Source: Nonlabens marinus S1-08 (lineage in GTDB: Bacteria > Bacteroidota > Bacteroidia > Flavobacteriales > Flavobacteriaceae). From it: a stretch of DNA of 64,000 nt. Under the pieces are notes generated by a model. It did no database searches, had not been told where the DNA came from, and saw nothing but the letters and a program-made list of their open reading frames with translations. Below are positions 52,815 to 62,993 of the stretch, in pieces; the first letter of the stretch is position 1; each line of letters opens with the position of its first letter. The translations under genes were made by a program, and so were the position numbers. The stretch lies in assembly GCF_000831385.1 (NCBI RefSeq), contig NZ_AP014548.1, positions 1,054,001-1,118,000 on the forward strand. The letters run 5' to 3'.

Positions 52815-55553
52815 ATGAACAAATTAGTTTTTATACTTTTTTTACTTGTAACTGCCTTAACCACAGCTCAAACCGGTAAGGTAAACGGTACCATCATTGA
52901 TAAGGATGCTACTACCGAAAATGAACCTGTTGCCTTCGCATCTGTGGTTCTTAAAGGAACCAACTATGGAGCGCAATCTGATTTTGATGGTAATTTCAGT
53001 ATTTCAGCTCCAGCAGGAACTTACACTCTTGTGGTTTCCTTTGTCGGCATGAAAACTGTAGAAATTCCGGAAGTAGTGGTACGCAATGGATTTACCACAA
53101 CCGTAAATGTGGAAATGAGTGCAGAAGCTGCTTCTCTTGAGGCTGTATCTATTGTGGTCGCTAAGTCGCGTGAAGGAACTGATGTATTGTTAGAGGAGAA
53201 AAAGAATGCAGTAACCATCAAGCAATCGATTGGTGCAGAAGAGCTTTCCCAAAAAGGAGTGAGCGATGCAGAAGGTGCAGTAACTAAGGTGAGCGGTATT
53301 AGTAAGCAAGCAGGAGTGAAGAATGTTTTTGTTAGAGGTCTCGGTGATCGCTACAATTCTACCACATTAAACGGTTTGCCTTTACCATCAGAAGATCCAG
53401 AGTACAAAAATATCTCACTGGACTTTTTCGGCTCTGATTTGATCGAGACTGTGGATATCAATAAAGTATTCAACGCTGAACTCACAGGAGATAATGCCGG
53501 TGCAAACATAAACATTGACCTTAAAGGTTTGACAGGTCGTCAAGCTTTAGAAGTTGGTGTTTCTACAGGGGCAAATCTACAGACATTAGGAGAAGACTTT
53601 AAGTCTATTGATGGGCCGGGTTACTTCGGCTTTACGAGTCCAGATTTACCTACTGACAACCTAAGACAATATACATTTGATAATACTATTAACGGTGAGG
53701 ATCAAAATGGACTGGTAAACTTAGGCTTCTCTCTTAACGGTGGGAAACGTATCGACATAGGAGATAATTACCTTAATATATACGGGCTTTTGACTTTTGA
53801 TAATGGATATCGTTTTGTAGAGGGAACTGTTAGAAACACTACAAGTGCTGGTACTCTTTATTTAGATCAAGACTTTGTGAGTTATGAATATGAAACTTCA
53901 CAAATAGCACAGATTGATCTGGATTACCGATTTAATCGTAACAACATTGAGTTTTTATCAATGTACATTCACAAAAATTCACAGGATTTTCAAGAATTCC
54001 AAGGAATAGATAATCCTGAGCAAACGGGAGATCAAGTTTTTGTAAGAAGACAACAGACTAACAACAACAATCTTTTTGTTAACCAATTGCTTTCAGAGAT
54101 TAATCTGAGCGATAAATTGGTCTTAAACGTCAAGGGATCTTTTAATGCTATTAGAGGTAGTGAGCCAGATAGAAGAAGTTTTGAATACTTGTTTAGAGAT
54201 GGGTTCTATTCTCCAAACTTAGATTCTGGAGGTAACAACCAGCGCTATTTTAGTGAAGTTCAAGAAAATGATTATAATGGAATCGCTAGTTTAAAATATA
54301 ACTTTGCTAGTGATGACAGCGATAGATTAAATTATATCACTTTAGGTGGAGAGTACAGGTTGACCCACCACATTTTTAAAGCCACCACGTTCAATCATAC
54401 TTTTGATCAGAGAGTTGAAGTCGATATCAATAACCCAGACGGTATTTACAATCAAGCCTCTCTGGATGCTGGAAATTTCAGATTAGAGACAGGTCGCGGA
54501 TCCATATTAAATCCAAATGCCTTCGTTCCTTTTTATTATATAGGCGATAAATATGTCGCCGCTGGACAAGCTACTTATGTAAAAAACCTGACTGATAATC
54601 TTTTAGTTACCGCAGGTGCACGATTTGAAAATGTACGTCAGGAGGTAGAGTATAACACGAATATTGCTAATAGTGTTTCTGGTGGTCCTGCTGAGATTGA
54701 TGAAAACTTATTCTTACCTAGTGTAGGTTTTAAGTATAATGTGAACGAGGATAATATCATTCGTCTAGCGGGAAGTAAAACCTATATCTTACCTCGATTC
54801 AAAGAAATAGCACCTTTCCGTTATGATAATCCAGGAGGAACTTCCACACAAGGAAATCCAGATCTTGAGATTTCAGAGGTTATCAATTTGGACCTTTCTT
54901 ATGAGTTTTATCCTAATAAAGGAGAGATATTCTCAATTACAGGATTTTATAAAAACATCAACGATCCAATTGCACGAACTGAAATTCCAAGTGCAGGAAA
55001 CACACTTACATACTTAAACGTAGGTGGTACAGCAACTGTTATAGGAGCAGAGTTGGAGATCAGAAAAACTTTATTTGAAAACGAATTGACTTCCCTTGAG
55101 GGATCAGATAAGGATCGCAGTAATAGTCTTGCCGTAGGTTTCAACGCATCTTATATATACAGCAAGCAAGACCTTGAAAATCCTTTAGCTCAATTTACAG
55201 ATGACAGCACGCAATTACAAGGTGCGGCTCCATTCCTTACTAATTTTGATGTGAACTACAACACATTTTTAGGGAACAACAATGTGAACACCGCTTTAGT
55301 ATTTAATTACTTTACAGAGCGAGTGTACTCAGTAGGAACACGTGGATTTGCTAATATTAAGGAGATCGGTGTTCCAACGTTGGATTTTGTTGGATCTATT
55401 GGTGTAGGGGATAACGGTAAGCTTTCTCTAAAGGCTAAAAACCTATTGAACCCTGAGTATCGACTAGAGCGTGATGGTGATTCTAATAACACAGTGTTAA
55501 GCGAATATAAACGTGGGCTTGACATTAGCTTAGGATACAGCTATAAGTTTTAA
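52815..55553 (+). CDS. TonB-dependent receptor with carboxypeptidase-like N-terminal domain
   Basis: A 912-residue outer-membrane receptor. After a signal peptide (TALTTAQ) comes a CarboxypepD_reg-like domain (about 22-110: GTIIDKDATTENEPVAFASV, GAQSDFDGNFSISAPAG). A plug follows (QSIGAEELSQKGVSDAEGAV, FVRGLGDRYNSTTLNGLPLP), then a long barrel ending in SLGYSYKF with C-terminal Phe. It is followed by a beta-helix surface lipoprotein and a phosphate transporter, so phosphate or a phosphorylated compound may be the cargo; that is inference from order only. Confidence 0.9.
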   Translation: MNKLVFILFLLVTALTTAQTGKVNGTIIDKDATTENEPVAFASVVLKGTNYGAQSDFDGNFSISAPAGTYTLVVSFVGMKTVEIPEVVVRNGFTTTVNVEMSAEAASLEAVSIVVAKSREGTDVLLEEKKNAVTIKQSIGAEELSQKGVSDAEGAVTKVSGISKQAGVKNVFVRGLGDRYNSTTLNGLPLPSEDPEYKNISLDFFGSDLIETVDINKVFNAELTGDNAGANINIDLKGLTGRQALEVGVSTGANLQTLGEDFKSIDGPGYFGFTSPDLPTDNLRQYTFDNTINGEDQNGLVNLGFSLNGGKRIDIGDNYLNIYGLLTFDNGYRFVEGTVRNTTSAGTLYLDQDFVSYEYETSQIAQIDLDYRFNRNNIEFLSMYIHKNSQDFQEFQGIDNPEQTGDQVFVRRQQTNNNNLFVNQLLSEINLSDKLVLNVKGSFNAIRGSEPDRRSFEYLFRDGFYSPNLDSGGNNQRYFSEVQENDYNGIASLKYNFASDDSDRLNYITLGGEYRLTHHIFKATTFNHTFDQRVEVDINNPDGIYNQASLDAGNFRLETGRGSILNPNAFVPFYYIGDKYVAAGQATYVKNLTDNLLVTAGARFENVRQEVEYNTNIANSVSGGPAEIDENLFLPSVGFKYNVNEDNIIRLAGSKTYILPRFKEIAPFRYDNPGGTSTQGNPDLEISEVINLDLSYEFYPNKGEIFSITGFYKNINDPIARTEIPSAGNTLTYLNVGGTATVIGAELEIRKTLFENELTSLEGSDKDRSNSLAVGFNASYIYSKQDLENPLAQFTDDSTQLQGAAPFLTNFDVNYNTFLGNNNVNTALVFNYFTERVYSVGTRGFANIKEIGVPTLDFVGSIGVGDNGKLSLKAKNLLNPEYRLERDGDSNNTVLSEYKRGLDISLGYSYKF

Positions 55554-55634
55554 TTTTTTGGTAAACTAGGCTTAACACATGCCGCAAAAGCTTGCCTTTA
55601 CTTTACGTCAACAAACTAATTTAAAACTTTCAAA

Positions 55635-56783
55635 ATGAAAAATCTGATTTTATCCATGTTGGCAATTGCTGCTATAACCATCACCTCCTGTTCTACAGAC
55701 GATGATGTTTCTGGACCTACAACGCCTACTGATGGACTAAACCTATCTGGAGATATTACTTCAAATAGAACTCTTAGCGCCGGTAATGCTTATGTATTAA
55801 ACGGACCACTTTTCGTAAAAACTGGAGCTACACTTACTATTGAAGCTGGGACGACTATAACTGCAAATGCAGGTGGTACAGACGTTTATTTACTAGTAGA
55901 AAAAGGAGGTAGAATAGTAGCTAATGGAACTGCTGCTGCACCTATTCGCTTTACAAGTACTTCAACAACTCCGGCTGCCTGGGGTGGTGTGATAATTAAT
56001 GGAAATGCCTTTATCTCTGGTCAAAATCCACAAGGTCAAAATGTGGCTGGAACTGAGGTGAATCAAGCACTTCTTTTCGGTGGTAATAACGATACTGAAT
56101 CTTCAGGAATCTTAAATTATGTGATTATTGAGTATACTGGTGCCCGCATCGATGGAGAGGCAGAGCACAATGGTCTTACTCTTAATGGTGTAGGTTCTGG
56201 AACAACACTTTCTAACATCTGGCTTGCTAATGGTGACGATGACGGGATTGAATTCTTTGGTGGATCTGTAAACGCTTCTAACATCTTTGTATTGAATGCT
56301 AAAGACGATATGTTTGATGTCACTCAAGGGTATAGAGGAACGTTGACTAACATATTCGGTGTTCGTGAGCCTGGTTATACCGCTGTAACTTCTGATCCAC
56401 GTGGGATTGAAGCTGACGGTAACCTTGACGGTAATTCTCCATCAGACAACACCCAGTCCGTATTTACCATAAACGGTGTGACTATTCAAAATCGTGGTGA
56501 TAACGTAGAGTTTTCAGATTTGATCAAAGTACGTCGTGGAGCAACAGCCACCATTACTAATGCACTAGCAGGTACTTTTGGTACTGCAACTGCAGCAGAC
56601 TTCATAGATCTTGAAGATTCAAAAGGGAACGCAACATCAGCCACCCAAATCACAGCTACCGCTAGCGGTACTGCAGACGGGTCTGACATTAAGAATGCAC
56701 CTAACGCGACAGTAACTGTAAATGCTAATCAGACTGGAGCTAACGCAGCTGCTTTCTCTTGGACTGGTTACAACTTTCTATAG
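55635..56783 (+). CDS. Beta-helix surface lipoprotein paired with the TonB receptor
   Basis: A 382-residue lipoprotein with signal ending ITSC (Cys 19) and then STDDD, an acidic sequence like the surface-export signal of Bacteroidota lipoproteins. The body has right-handed beta-helix rungs (LFVKTGATLTIEAGTTI, GGVIINGNAFI, GLTLNGVGSGTTLSNIWLANGDDDGIEFFGG). Related proteins are often mis-annotated as multidrug transporters; nothing here suggests transport through a membrane. It probably works with the receptor 81 bases upstream as ligand-binding partner. A terminator follows. Confidence 0.82.
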   Translation: MKNLILSMLAIAAITITSCSTDDDVSGPTTPTDGLNLSGDITSNRTLSAGNAYVLNGPLFVKTGATLTIEAGTTITANAGGTDVYLLVEKGGRIVANGTAAAPIRFTSTSTTPAAWGGVIINGNAFISGQNPQGQNVAGTEVNQALLFGGNNDTESSGILNYVIIEYTGARIDGEAEHNGLTLNGVGSGTTLSNIWLANGDDDGIEFFGGSVNASNIFVLNAKDDMFDVTQGYRGTLTNIFGVREPGYTAVTSDPRGIEADGNLDGNSPSDNTQSVFTINGVTIQNRGDNVEFSDLIKVRRGATATITNALAGTFGTATAADFIDLEDSKGNATSATQITATASGTADGSDIKNAPNATVTVNANQTGANAAAFSWTGYNFL

Positions 56784-56803
56784 TAGCCCGATATCATTTA
56801 TCC

Positions 56804-56835
56804 ATAAAAGCTGTTCTTAGGAACAGCTTTTTTTA
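56804..56835 (+). terminator. Terminator of the TonB receptor-lipoprotein unit
   Basis: AAAGCTGTTC and GAACAGCTTT with a four-base loop, then a T run. Confidence 0.92.
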
Positions 56836-56858
56836 TGCGTTGAAGTGAAATGCAAGTT

Positions 56859-56874
56859 CGCTTTCGCGAAAGCG
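56859..56874. repeat. 16-bp palindrome, copy 16
   Basis: Exact copy between the lipoprotein terminator and the PiT gene. Confidence 0.97.
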
Positions 56875-56996
56875 AAACAATCACAGCTAGTTTGCCGTCT
56901 CAATTTATTTATTCAATAGTAATCACATTAATAACTATATAATAACGTACAACTGTGCGGAATATAGCATTTTTGCAGCTTAACAATTTTTGAAAA

Positions 56997-59261
56997 ATGG
57001 GAGACATTTATATCTACATGCTCATTATCCTAGCGGGTCTGGCGATTACAGACTTAGTTGTTGGGGTTAGTAATGACGCGGTAAACTTCTTAAATAGTGC
57101 CATAGGGTCTAAGGCCATCAGCTTTAAAACCATCATGATCATTGCGAGTTTAGGTATCGCATTGGGAGCGCTCTCCAGCAGCGGTATGATGGAAGTTGCG
57201 CGTAAGGGGATTTTCAATCCAGGCGAATTCTATTTTGACGAGATCATGATTATTTTCATGGCGGTGATGATCACTGATGTATTGCTTCTGGACTTTTTCA
57301 ATAGTCTGGGGTTGCCTACCTCTACCACGGTTTCCATTGTTTTTGAATTGCTAGGGGCTGCGGTGTGTGTTTCTTTATTGAAAATAGGAGAAAGCGAGAC
57401 AGAAACATTTCTTGACTTGGGTAGATATATCGCCAGTGAGACGGCCATAGAGATTGTGACCGGTATCTTGCTTTCTGTGGTTATTGCATTTACCATTGGG
57501 GCGCTGGTTCAATTCCTTTCCCGTTTGATGTTGACCTTCAATTATAGAAAACGCCCAGCATTCCTTGCAGGGATTTTTGGAGGATTGTCGCTCACCAGTT
57601 TGTACTATTTTATTATCGTTAAAGGATTAAAGGGCGCTGATCTAGGCGGGCTGAATTTCATATTTGAATACACCACAAACGTTTACACCACTCTTGGGTA
57701 CGGTTTTATTTTCTGGATCATTTTCAGTTTGATATATGTTTATGTGTTGAAGTGGGATATTTATAAATTGATCATTATTCTAGGGACATTTGGTCTTGCT
57801 ATGGCTTTTGCGGGAAATGACTTAGTCAACTTCATTGGGGTGCCTATAGGTGCTTATGATGCTTATAATATCTGGATGGATGCTGGAGCTGTAGAAGGGT
57901 TTAGAATGGATGCCCTAGGTGGTAAATTACCTAGTCAAAAATGGCTCTTAATCCTTGCAGGTGTCGTAATGATTTTGACGCTTTGGTTTTCTTCTAAGGC
58001 GCAAGCGGTGGTTAAGACATCAGTTGATCTAGCACGCCAGGATAGCGGTATAGAACGCTTTAAAGCTAATTTCCTCTCTAGGTATTTGGTGCGTTATTCG
58101 ATCATGACAGCAGATGGTATTCAGCGCGTCATGCCTAAAAGCGCTACAAATTATATCTCTAAACGATTTGAAAAAGTACCCTCGTTAGGACTAGTTACTA
58201 AAAATGCAGATAAGCCTGCTTTTGATTACGTACGTGCTTCAGTAAATCTAATGGTGGCTAGTGTGTTGATCTCTGTAGCCACTTCTTATAAGTTGCCATT
58301 ATCTACCACATATGTCACGTTTATGGTAGCGATGGGAACCTCGTTAGCAGATCGTGCCTGGGGAACTGAAAGCGCGGTTTACCGTATTGCGGGAGTTTTG
58401 AATGTGATAGGTGGTTGGTTTTTTACCGCTTTTAGTGCATTTACTGCGGCTGCGATTTTTGCCTATATCATTTATTTGGGTGGTTTTTATGCGATCATAG
58501 GTCTAGTCGTTCTGGCTGTAGTGCTTATTACTCGCAGTTTCATCATGCACAAACGTTCACAAACTGAGCAAAAGATCACTGACGAGCTTCACAAAGCAGA
58601 AAGTAAGACCATTCAAGGAATCATCGAGGAAAGTTCTGATACAGTAGCTACGGTATTCAAGAGGTCTAAAAACATGTATTCCAAAACCCTAGAAGGTTTG
58701 ATCAATCAAGATTTGAGCGCTTTGAAATCTGCTCGTAAAGACAGTAAGAAACTAGGGGTTGAGGTAGATGCCTTGCGTAACAATATATACTTTTTCATTA
58801 GAAATCTAGATGAACAAACTATAGGAGCAAGTAAATTTTATATAGACGTTTTGGGCCACCTACAGGATATTTCTCAATCGCTCGAGTACATCTCTAGATC
58901 CAGTACAGACCACATTAATAATAATCATAAGAGCCTGAAATTTACTCAAATCAAGGATCTGAAAGAAATCATCAATCGCATTCATGATATTTTTGAAGAA
59001 TCTGAAAATGTGTTTAAAAACAAGGACTTTATCAGGTTAGAGTCCATCATTAGTAAAAAACGAGAGTTGCTAGAACTGGTGGATAGCAAAATTGAAAAGC
59101 AAGTAAAACGCACTAAGAATACGGACGAATCTCCTAAGAATACGACCTTATACTTCGGTCTATTGCTAGAAACCCGTGATCTGATGAATACGACTACTCA
59201 AGTTGCAGAACAGTATTTCACAGAGTATGATTCTAATCAATTTGATACTGAGAGTGAGTAA
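56997..59261 (+). CDS. PiT-family inorganic phosphate transporter with fused PhoU-like domain
   Basis: A 754-residue protein. Residues 1-520 carry ten or more membrane segments with the two inverted PiT signatures: VGVSNDAVNFLNSAIGSKA near residue 22 and FAGNDLVNFIGVPIGAY near 276. The C-terminal 220 residues (from KITDELHKAESKTI) are soluble, helical and PhoU-like (DLSALKSARKDSKKLGVEVD; LESIISKKRELLELVD). It imports phosphate, and the fused domain may gate transport or signal. The full-length fusion is common in Bacteroidota. Confidence 0.92.
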   Translation: MGDIYIYMLIILAGLAITDLVVGVSNDAVNFLNSAIGSKAISFKTIMIIASLGIALGALSSSGMMEVARKGIFNPGEFYFDEIMIIFMAVMITDVLLLDFFNSLGLPTSTTVSIVFELLGAAVCVSLLKIGESETETFLDLGRYIASETAIEIVTGILLSVVIAFTIGALVQFLSRLMLTFNYRKRPAFLAGIFGGLSLTSLYYFIIVKGLKGADLGGLNFIFEYTTNVYTTLGYGFIFWIIFSLIYVYVLKWDIYKLIIILGTFGLAMAFAGNDLVNFIGVPIGAYDAYNIWMDAGAVEGFRMDALGGKLPSQKWLLILAGVVMILTLWFSSKAQAVVKTSVDLARQDSGIERFKANFLSRYLVRYSIMTADGIQRVMPKSATNYISKRFEKVPSLGLVTKNADKPAFDYVRASVNLMVASVLISVATSYKLPLSTTYVTFMVAMGTSLADRAWGTESAVYRIAGVLNVIGGWFFTAFSAFTAAAIFAYIIYLGGFYAIIGLVVLAVVLITRSFIMHKRSQTEQKITDELHKAESKTIQGIIEESSDTVATVFKRSKNMYSKTLEGLINQDLSALKSARKDSKKLGVEVDALRNNIYFFIRNLDEQTIGASKFYIDVLGHLQDISQSLEYISRSSTDHINNNHKSLKFTQIKDLKEIINRIHDIFEESENVFKNKDFIRLESIISKKRELLELVDSKIEKQVKRTKNTDESPKNTTLYFGLLLETRDLMNTTTQVAEQYFTEYDSNQFDTESE

Positions 59262-59275
59262 TTCTTAAAAGAGTT

Positions 59276-59291
59276 CGCTTTCGCGAAAGCG
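59276..59291. repeat. 16-bp palindrome, copy 17
   Basis: Exact copy just after the PiT stop codon, before the terminator. Confidence 0.97.
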
Positions 59292-59313
59292 AAATAAACC
59301 GAATCATAAACCT

Positions 59314-59345
59314 TTAAATGCCTCTTACCTAGTGAGAGGCATTTG
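59314..59345 (+). terminator. Terminator of the PiT gene
   Basis: AAATGCCTCT and AGAGGCATTT stem with a short loop, followed by T-rich sequence. Confidence 0.85.
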
Positions 59346-59427
59346 CTTTTCCTTAAAGGTTGTGATGTGTTTGTGTAAATGCTTTTTGGAACTGGTTTTT
59401 CAGCGGTTGTAATTGTGGTTACATATA

Positions 59428-59457
59428 AAAAAACGCCCTCTGTAGAGAGGGCGTTTA
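59428..59457 (-). terminator. Terminator of the RND operon
   Basis: CGCCCTCT and AGAGGGCG with a four-base loop; A-run on the plus strand gives the T-run for minus-strand transcripts. Confidence 0.85.
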
Positions 59458-59478
59458 TAAAATGTGGTACCGCTACTT

Positions 59479-62400
59479 TTAAGCAGCTTCCTCTGACGGG
59501 ATTTGTTCTCCTTCTTCTGGTTGATCACCAAATTTTCTTTGGAATCGTAGCTTGGCTCTATGCACTAAATACAATAGAACAGGGACAATAATCAAGGTCA
59601 AGAATGTTGCGAATATTAACCCGAAGATTACCGTCCAGGCCAGTGGTCCCCAGAAAATAACGTTGTCTCCACCCATGTAAATTTTGGGATCAAATTCGCT
59701 AAACAGGCTAAAGAAATCGATGTTCAATCCTATCGCTAGCGGTATCAAGCCTAGTACCGTTGTGATTGCTGTTAATAATACAGGACGCAACCTTGCTTTC
59801 CCAGCTTGGACGATCGCTGCAAAAGAATCTTCCTTACTAATTAGATGCTTGTCGTCATCGATTCCCAATTCTTCACGTCTTCTTAATTTCAAGATATCTA
59901 CATAGTCAATAAGAACAACGCTATTGTTTACTACGATACCGGCCAGAGAAATGATTCCCATCATGGTCATCATGATGACAAATGGCCACCCAGTGATCAT
60001 TAAACCTAAGAATACACCTATGAAACTCAAGAATATGGAAACCATGATAATCGCAGGTTTTGAAACCCCACTGAACTGGAATATTAAGATGAAAAATATC
60101 AGTGCAAGCCCAGCCATCAATGCGGTCATCAAGAATGCCTGTTGTTTATTCTGCTCTTCCAGTTGTCCCGTATAATCGATATTGATGTTATCCGGCAGGT
60201 TTTCAAAGTCCAGCATTTCATTCTGTATTTGTGCTACTGCTGCACCAGCATCACTGTAACCAGGCTTTAAGGCACTATAGACCGTTACTACACGCTTGTT
60301 GTCTTTATGCTTGATGGCACTAAAACCTGAAACGTTCTGCTGGGTCGTTACGGCACTGACGGGAATTTCCCTGATCTGTCCAGATGCCATGTCCCGATAG
60401 GTGATTCGTTGGTTAAATAATGCACTGCGATCATATCTATCATCTTCATTAAAACGCACGTAGATATCATAATCTTCACCTTCCTTTTTGTAGACACCTG
60501 CTTTTTCTCCAAAAATAGATCGACGCAATTGCTGTCCTACTTGACCTGCGCTTATACCTAATTCACCAGCTTTTTCACGATCTACCTTGACCTGCAAGGC
60601 AGGTTTGCTTTTGTTGACATCGATCTTGAGTTCATCAACTGGCGCAATGTTCTTCTCGTTCAGGAATTTCACCATACGCTCTGCAGTCGCGATCAACTCC
60701 CCATAATCTTCTCCTTGCAATTCAATATTTACTGGATATCCAGCAGCTGGTCCCGCTTGATCTTTTTCCACACTAATAGCAATTCCCGGGAATTTTCCTT
60801 GAACAGCTTCTTGAACCTTTTTGCGCAGGATCTCGCTGTCCTTTCCTTGCCTGAATTTATATTCTCTCATGGAAGCCGTGATTTTACCTTTATTAGGCAT
60901 TTCAGCAGCGCTTCCACCATCAGTCTGCGGATTCCCAGCACCTTCACCTACTTGAGAAACGGCACTTTCTACCATGAAATTTCTACCATCTTCCCTGTAT
61001 TCTGGATCGTTAAGGACATCATAAACGACACTTTCTATTTCTTTTGTCGTTCTATTGGTTTTATCAATAGAGGTACCTTCTGGATATTCTATATAAACTA
61101 TGATCTGGTTAGGTTTGTTTTCCGGAAAGAACTCAACTTTTGTTCTACCAGAACCTACAGACCAGCCAAAATACAATGCCAAGACTCCCACAAACATCAC
61201 AAGCATACCACCGGTAAACCAATAAGGTGTTTTTCCTCTCAATGCAAACTTTAGAAAACGTTCATAGGCATTGTCCAGCCATTTGAGCGTATTTCTTTGA
61301 AAAGCTAGCGTCCATCCTTTTACAGCATATTTATAAATCCATAATAGCAACACGGTAACGACCATGACGCTTCCAATACCGCGAATTGCTCCACCAAAAA
61401 TCATAATGAGTAAGCCTATGCCGCCCATAATTGCTGTAATCCAAATGAGTTTTTTGAGAGGAATATTCTTCTCATCTACACTCATGAATTTAGAAACTAA
61501 CATGGAGTTAAAGAAAATGGCAACGATTAATGAACTACCCAAAACAATAGAAAGAGTAATTGGGAAATATTTCATGAACTCACCCATAATACCAGGCCAT
61601 AAACCTATGGGTACAAAAGCAGCAACAGTGGTTAGTGTAGAAATGATAATGGGTACGGCGATCTCGCCTATACCGACTTTAGCAGCCTTGATTCTAGGCA
61701 TTCCTTCTTCATCCATCAAGCGATACACGTTTTCAACAACCACAATACCGTTATCTACTAACATTCCCAATCCCATAATCATGGCAAAAAGGATCATGGT
61801 GTTCAATGTATAACCCAATCCGTTCAAAATGATAAAGCTCATCAACATGGACATGGGAATAGCAAACCCAACAAACAATGCATTTCTAAATCCTAGGAAA
61901 AACATCAATACCGTTACAACCAGTATTACCCCAAAAATGATGTTGTTTACCAGGTCATCCACTTGATTTAGAGTACGCGTGGAACCGTCATTGGTTATAG
62001 AGATCTCTACATTTTCTGGGATCTTGCCACTTACCTGAGATTTTTTAATGATGTCACGTATACTTTCTGCAGCCTCTATGGTATTTTTCCCAGACTGCTT
62101 TTTAACATCAATCATCACAACAGGATCCCCAAACTCGCGTGCAAATGTCGTTTTGTCTTCTTCTTGAAAATTAACCTCGGCAATGTCAGTGAGGTAAATT
62201 GGGCCATTCTCATTTTTTACCACAAATCGCTCTAGTTGCTCCGGTCTGCTGATCTCACCTAAAATCCTGATGGTGCGTCGTTGGTTTTCAGTCTTGATAT
62301 TTCCAGCGCTTAGGGTAGAGTTCCCACCACGAACGGCATTTATGACATTGTCAAAACTAACTTTGGCCGCTGTCATTTTATAAATGTCAACAGCAACCTC

Positions 62401-62988
62401 AACCTCTAATTCTTGAGCACCACGTATGCTTGCTTCTTTAATTTGTTCTAGAGCCTCAATTTCATCCTGTAGATACTCTGCAAATACCTTAAGCTCCCTA
62501 ACGGTGTAATCACCACGCAGGTTGATGTTCATTATAGGGATTTCCTCACTGATTTTCAGGTCAAAAATATTGGGTTCAATCTTGGCATTATTGAATGTAG
62601 GCCAGTCCTCGCTTGAGGTTTCTACATCAACCTCATCCTTGACTTTCTGTTTGGCGTCCTCAACAGCTATTTTTTCATTGAATTCTACTGTAATTATGGA
62701 ATAGTCTTCCTGAGACGTGGAGAGTATTTCTACAACATTAGAAAGGTTTTTCAATTTATCTTCCAACGGCTCTGTGATGAGGCGTTCAATATCTTCAGCA
62801 GTGTTACCTGGATAGACACTGGATATGTAGATCTTGGTTTCTTTTACCTCTGGATAATCTTCCCGTGGCATTGCAAAATAGCCTGATACCCCCAGAACGA
62901 GAACCAAAGCAATAATGATCCATATGACTGTGGAATTGTTGATGGCCCATGAGGACAGTCCAAATTCCTTTTCGCTTTTCTTTCCCAT
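59479..62988 (-). CDS. RND-family efflux permease
   Basis: A 1169-residue inner-membrane pump with twelve segments and two large periplasmic loops (DFLAE-like repeats: PEVKETKIYISSVYPGNTAEDIERL; FQFSGVSKPAIIMVSIFLSFIGVFLGL). It is longer than AcrB, with extra residues between TM6 and TM7 (VVTVLLLWIYKYAVKGW). The proton-relay segment reads GMLVDNGIVVVENV: one Asp is kept, the second usual Asp is Asn, as in some non-AcrB branches. It forms a unit with the adaptor gene, which ends five bases upstream. Substrate unknown. Confidence 0.93.
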   Translation of the reverse strand: MGKKSEKEFGLSSWAINNSTVIWIIIALVLVLGVSGYFAMPREDYPEVKETKIYISSVYPGNTAEDIERLITEPLEDKLKNLSNVVEILSTSQEDYSIITVEFNEKIAVEDAKQKVKDEVDVETSSEDWPTFNNAKIEPNIFDLKISEEIPIMNINLRGDYTVRELKVFAEYLQDEIEALEQIKEASIRGAQELEVEVAVDIYKMTAAKVSFDNVINAVRGGNSTLSAGNIKTENQRRTIRILGEISRPEQLERFVVKNENGPIYLTDIAEVNFQEEDKTTFAREFGDPVVMIDVKKQSGKNTIEAAESIRDIIKKSQVSGKIPENVEISITNDGSTRTLNQVDDLVNNIIFGVILVVTVLMFFLGFRNALFVGFAIPMSMLMSFIILNGLGYTLNTMILFAMIMGLGMLVDNGIVVVENVYRLMDEEGMPRIKAAKVGIGEIAVPIIISTLTTVAAFVPIGLWPGIMGEFMKYFPITLSIVLGSSLIVAIFFNSMLVSKFMSVDEKNIPLKKLIWITAIMGGIGLLIMIFGGAIRGIGSVMVVTVLLLWIYKYAVKGWTLAFQRNTLKWLDNAYERFLKFALRGKTPYWFTGGMLVMFVGVLALYFGWSVGSGRTKVEFFPENKPNQIIVYIEYPEGTSIDKTNRTTKEIESVVYDVLNDPEYREDGRNFMVESAVSQVGEGAGNPQTDGGSAAEMPNKGKITASMREYKFRQGKDSEILRKKVQEAVQGKFPGIAISVEKDQAGPAAGYPVNIELQGEDYGELIATAERMVKFLNEKNIAPVDELKIDVNKSKPALQVKVDREKAGELGISAGQVGQQLRRSIFGEKAGVYKKEGEDYDIYVRFNEDDRYDRSALFNQRITYRDMASGQIREIPVSAVTTQQNVSGFSAIKHKDNKRVVTVYSALKPGYSDAGAAVAQIQNEMLDFENLPDNINIDYTGQLEEQNKQQAFLMTALMAGLALIFFILIFQFSGVSKPAIIMVSIFLSFIGVFLGLMITGWPFVIMMTMMGIISLAGIVVNNSVVLIDYVDILKLRRREELGIDDDKHLISKEDSFAAIVQAGKARLRPVLLTAITTVLGLIPLAIGLNIDFFSLFSEFDPKIYMGGDNVIFWGPLAWTVIFGLIFATFLTLIIVPVLLYLVHRAKLRFQRKFGDQPEEGEQIPSEEAA

Positions 62989-62993
62989 TGCAG

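Noticed and set aside
3432..59291. The repeated palindromes as rho-independent terminators
   Set aside because: Most copies lie inside genes, and none has a consistent T run; real terminators with other stems are present nearby, for example at 56804 and 59314.
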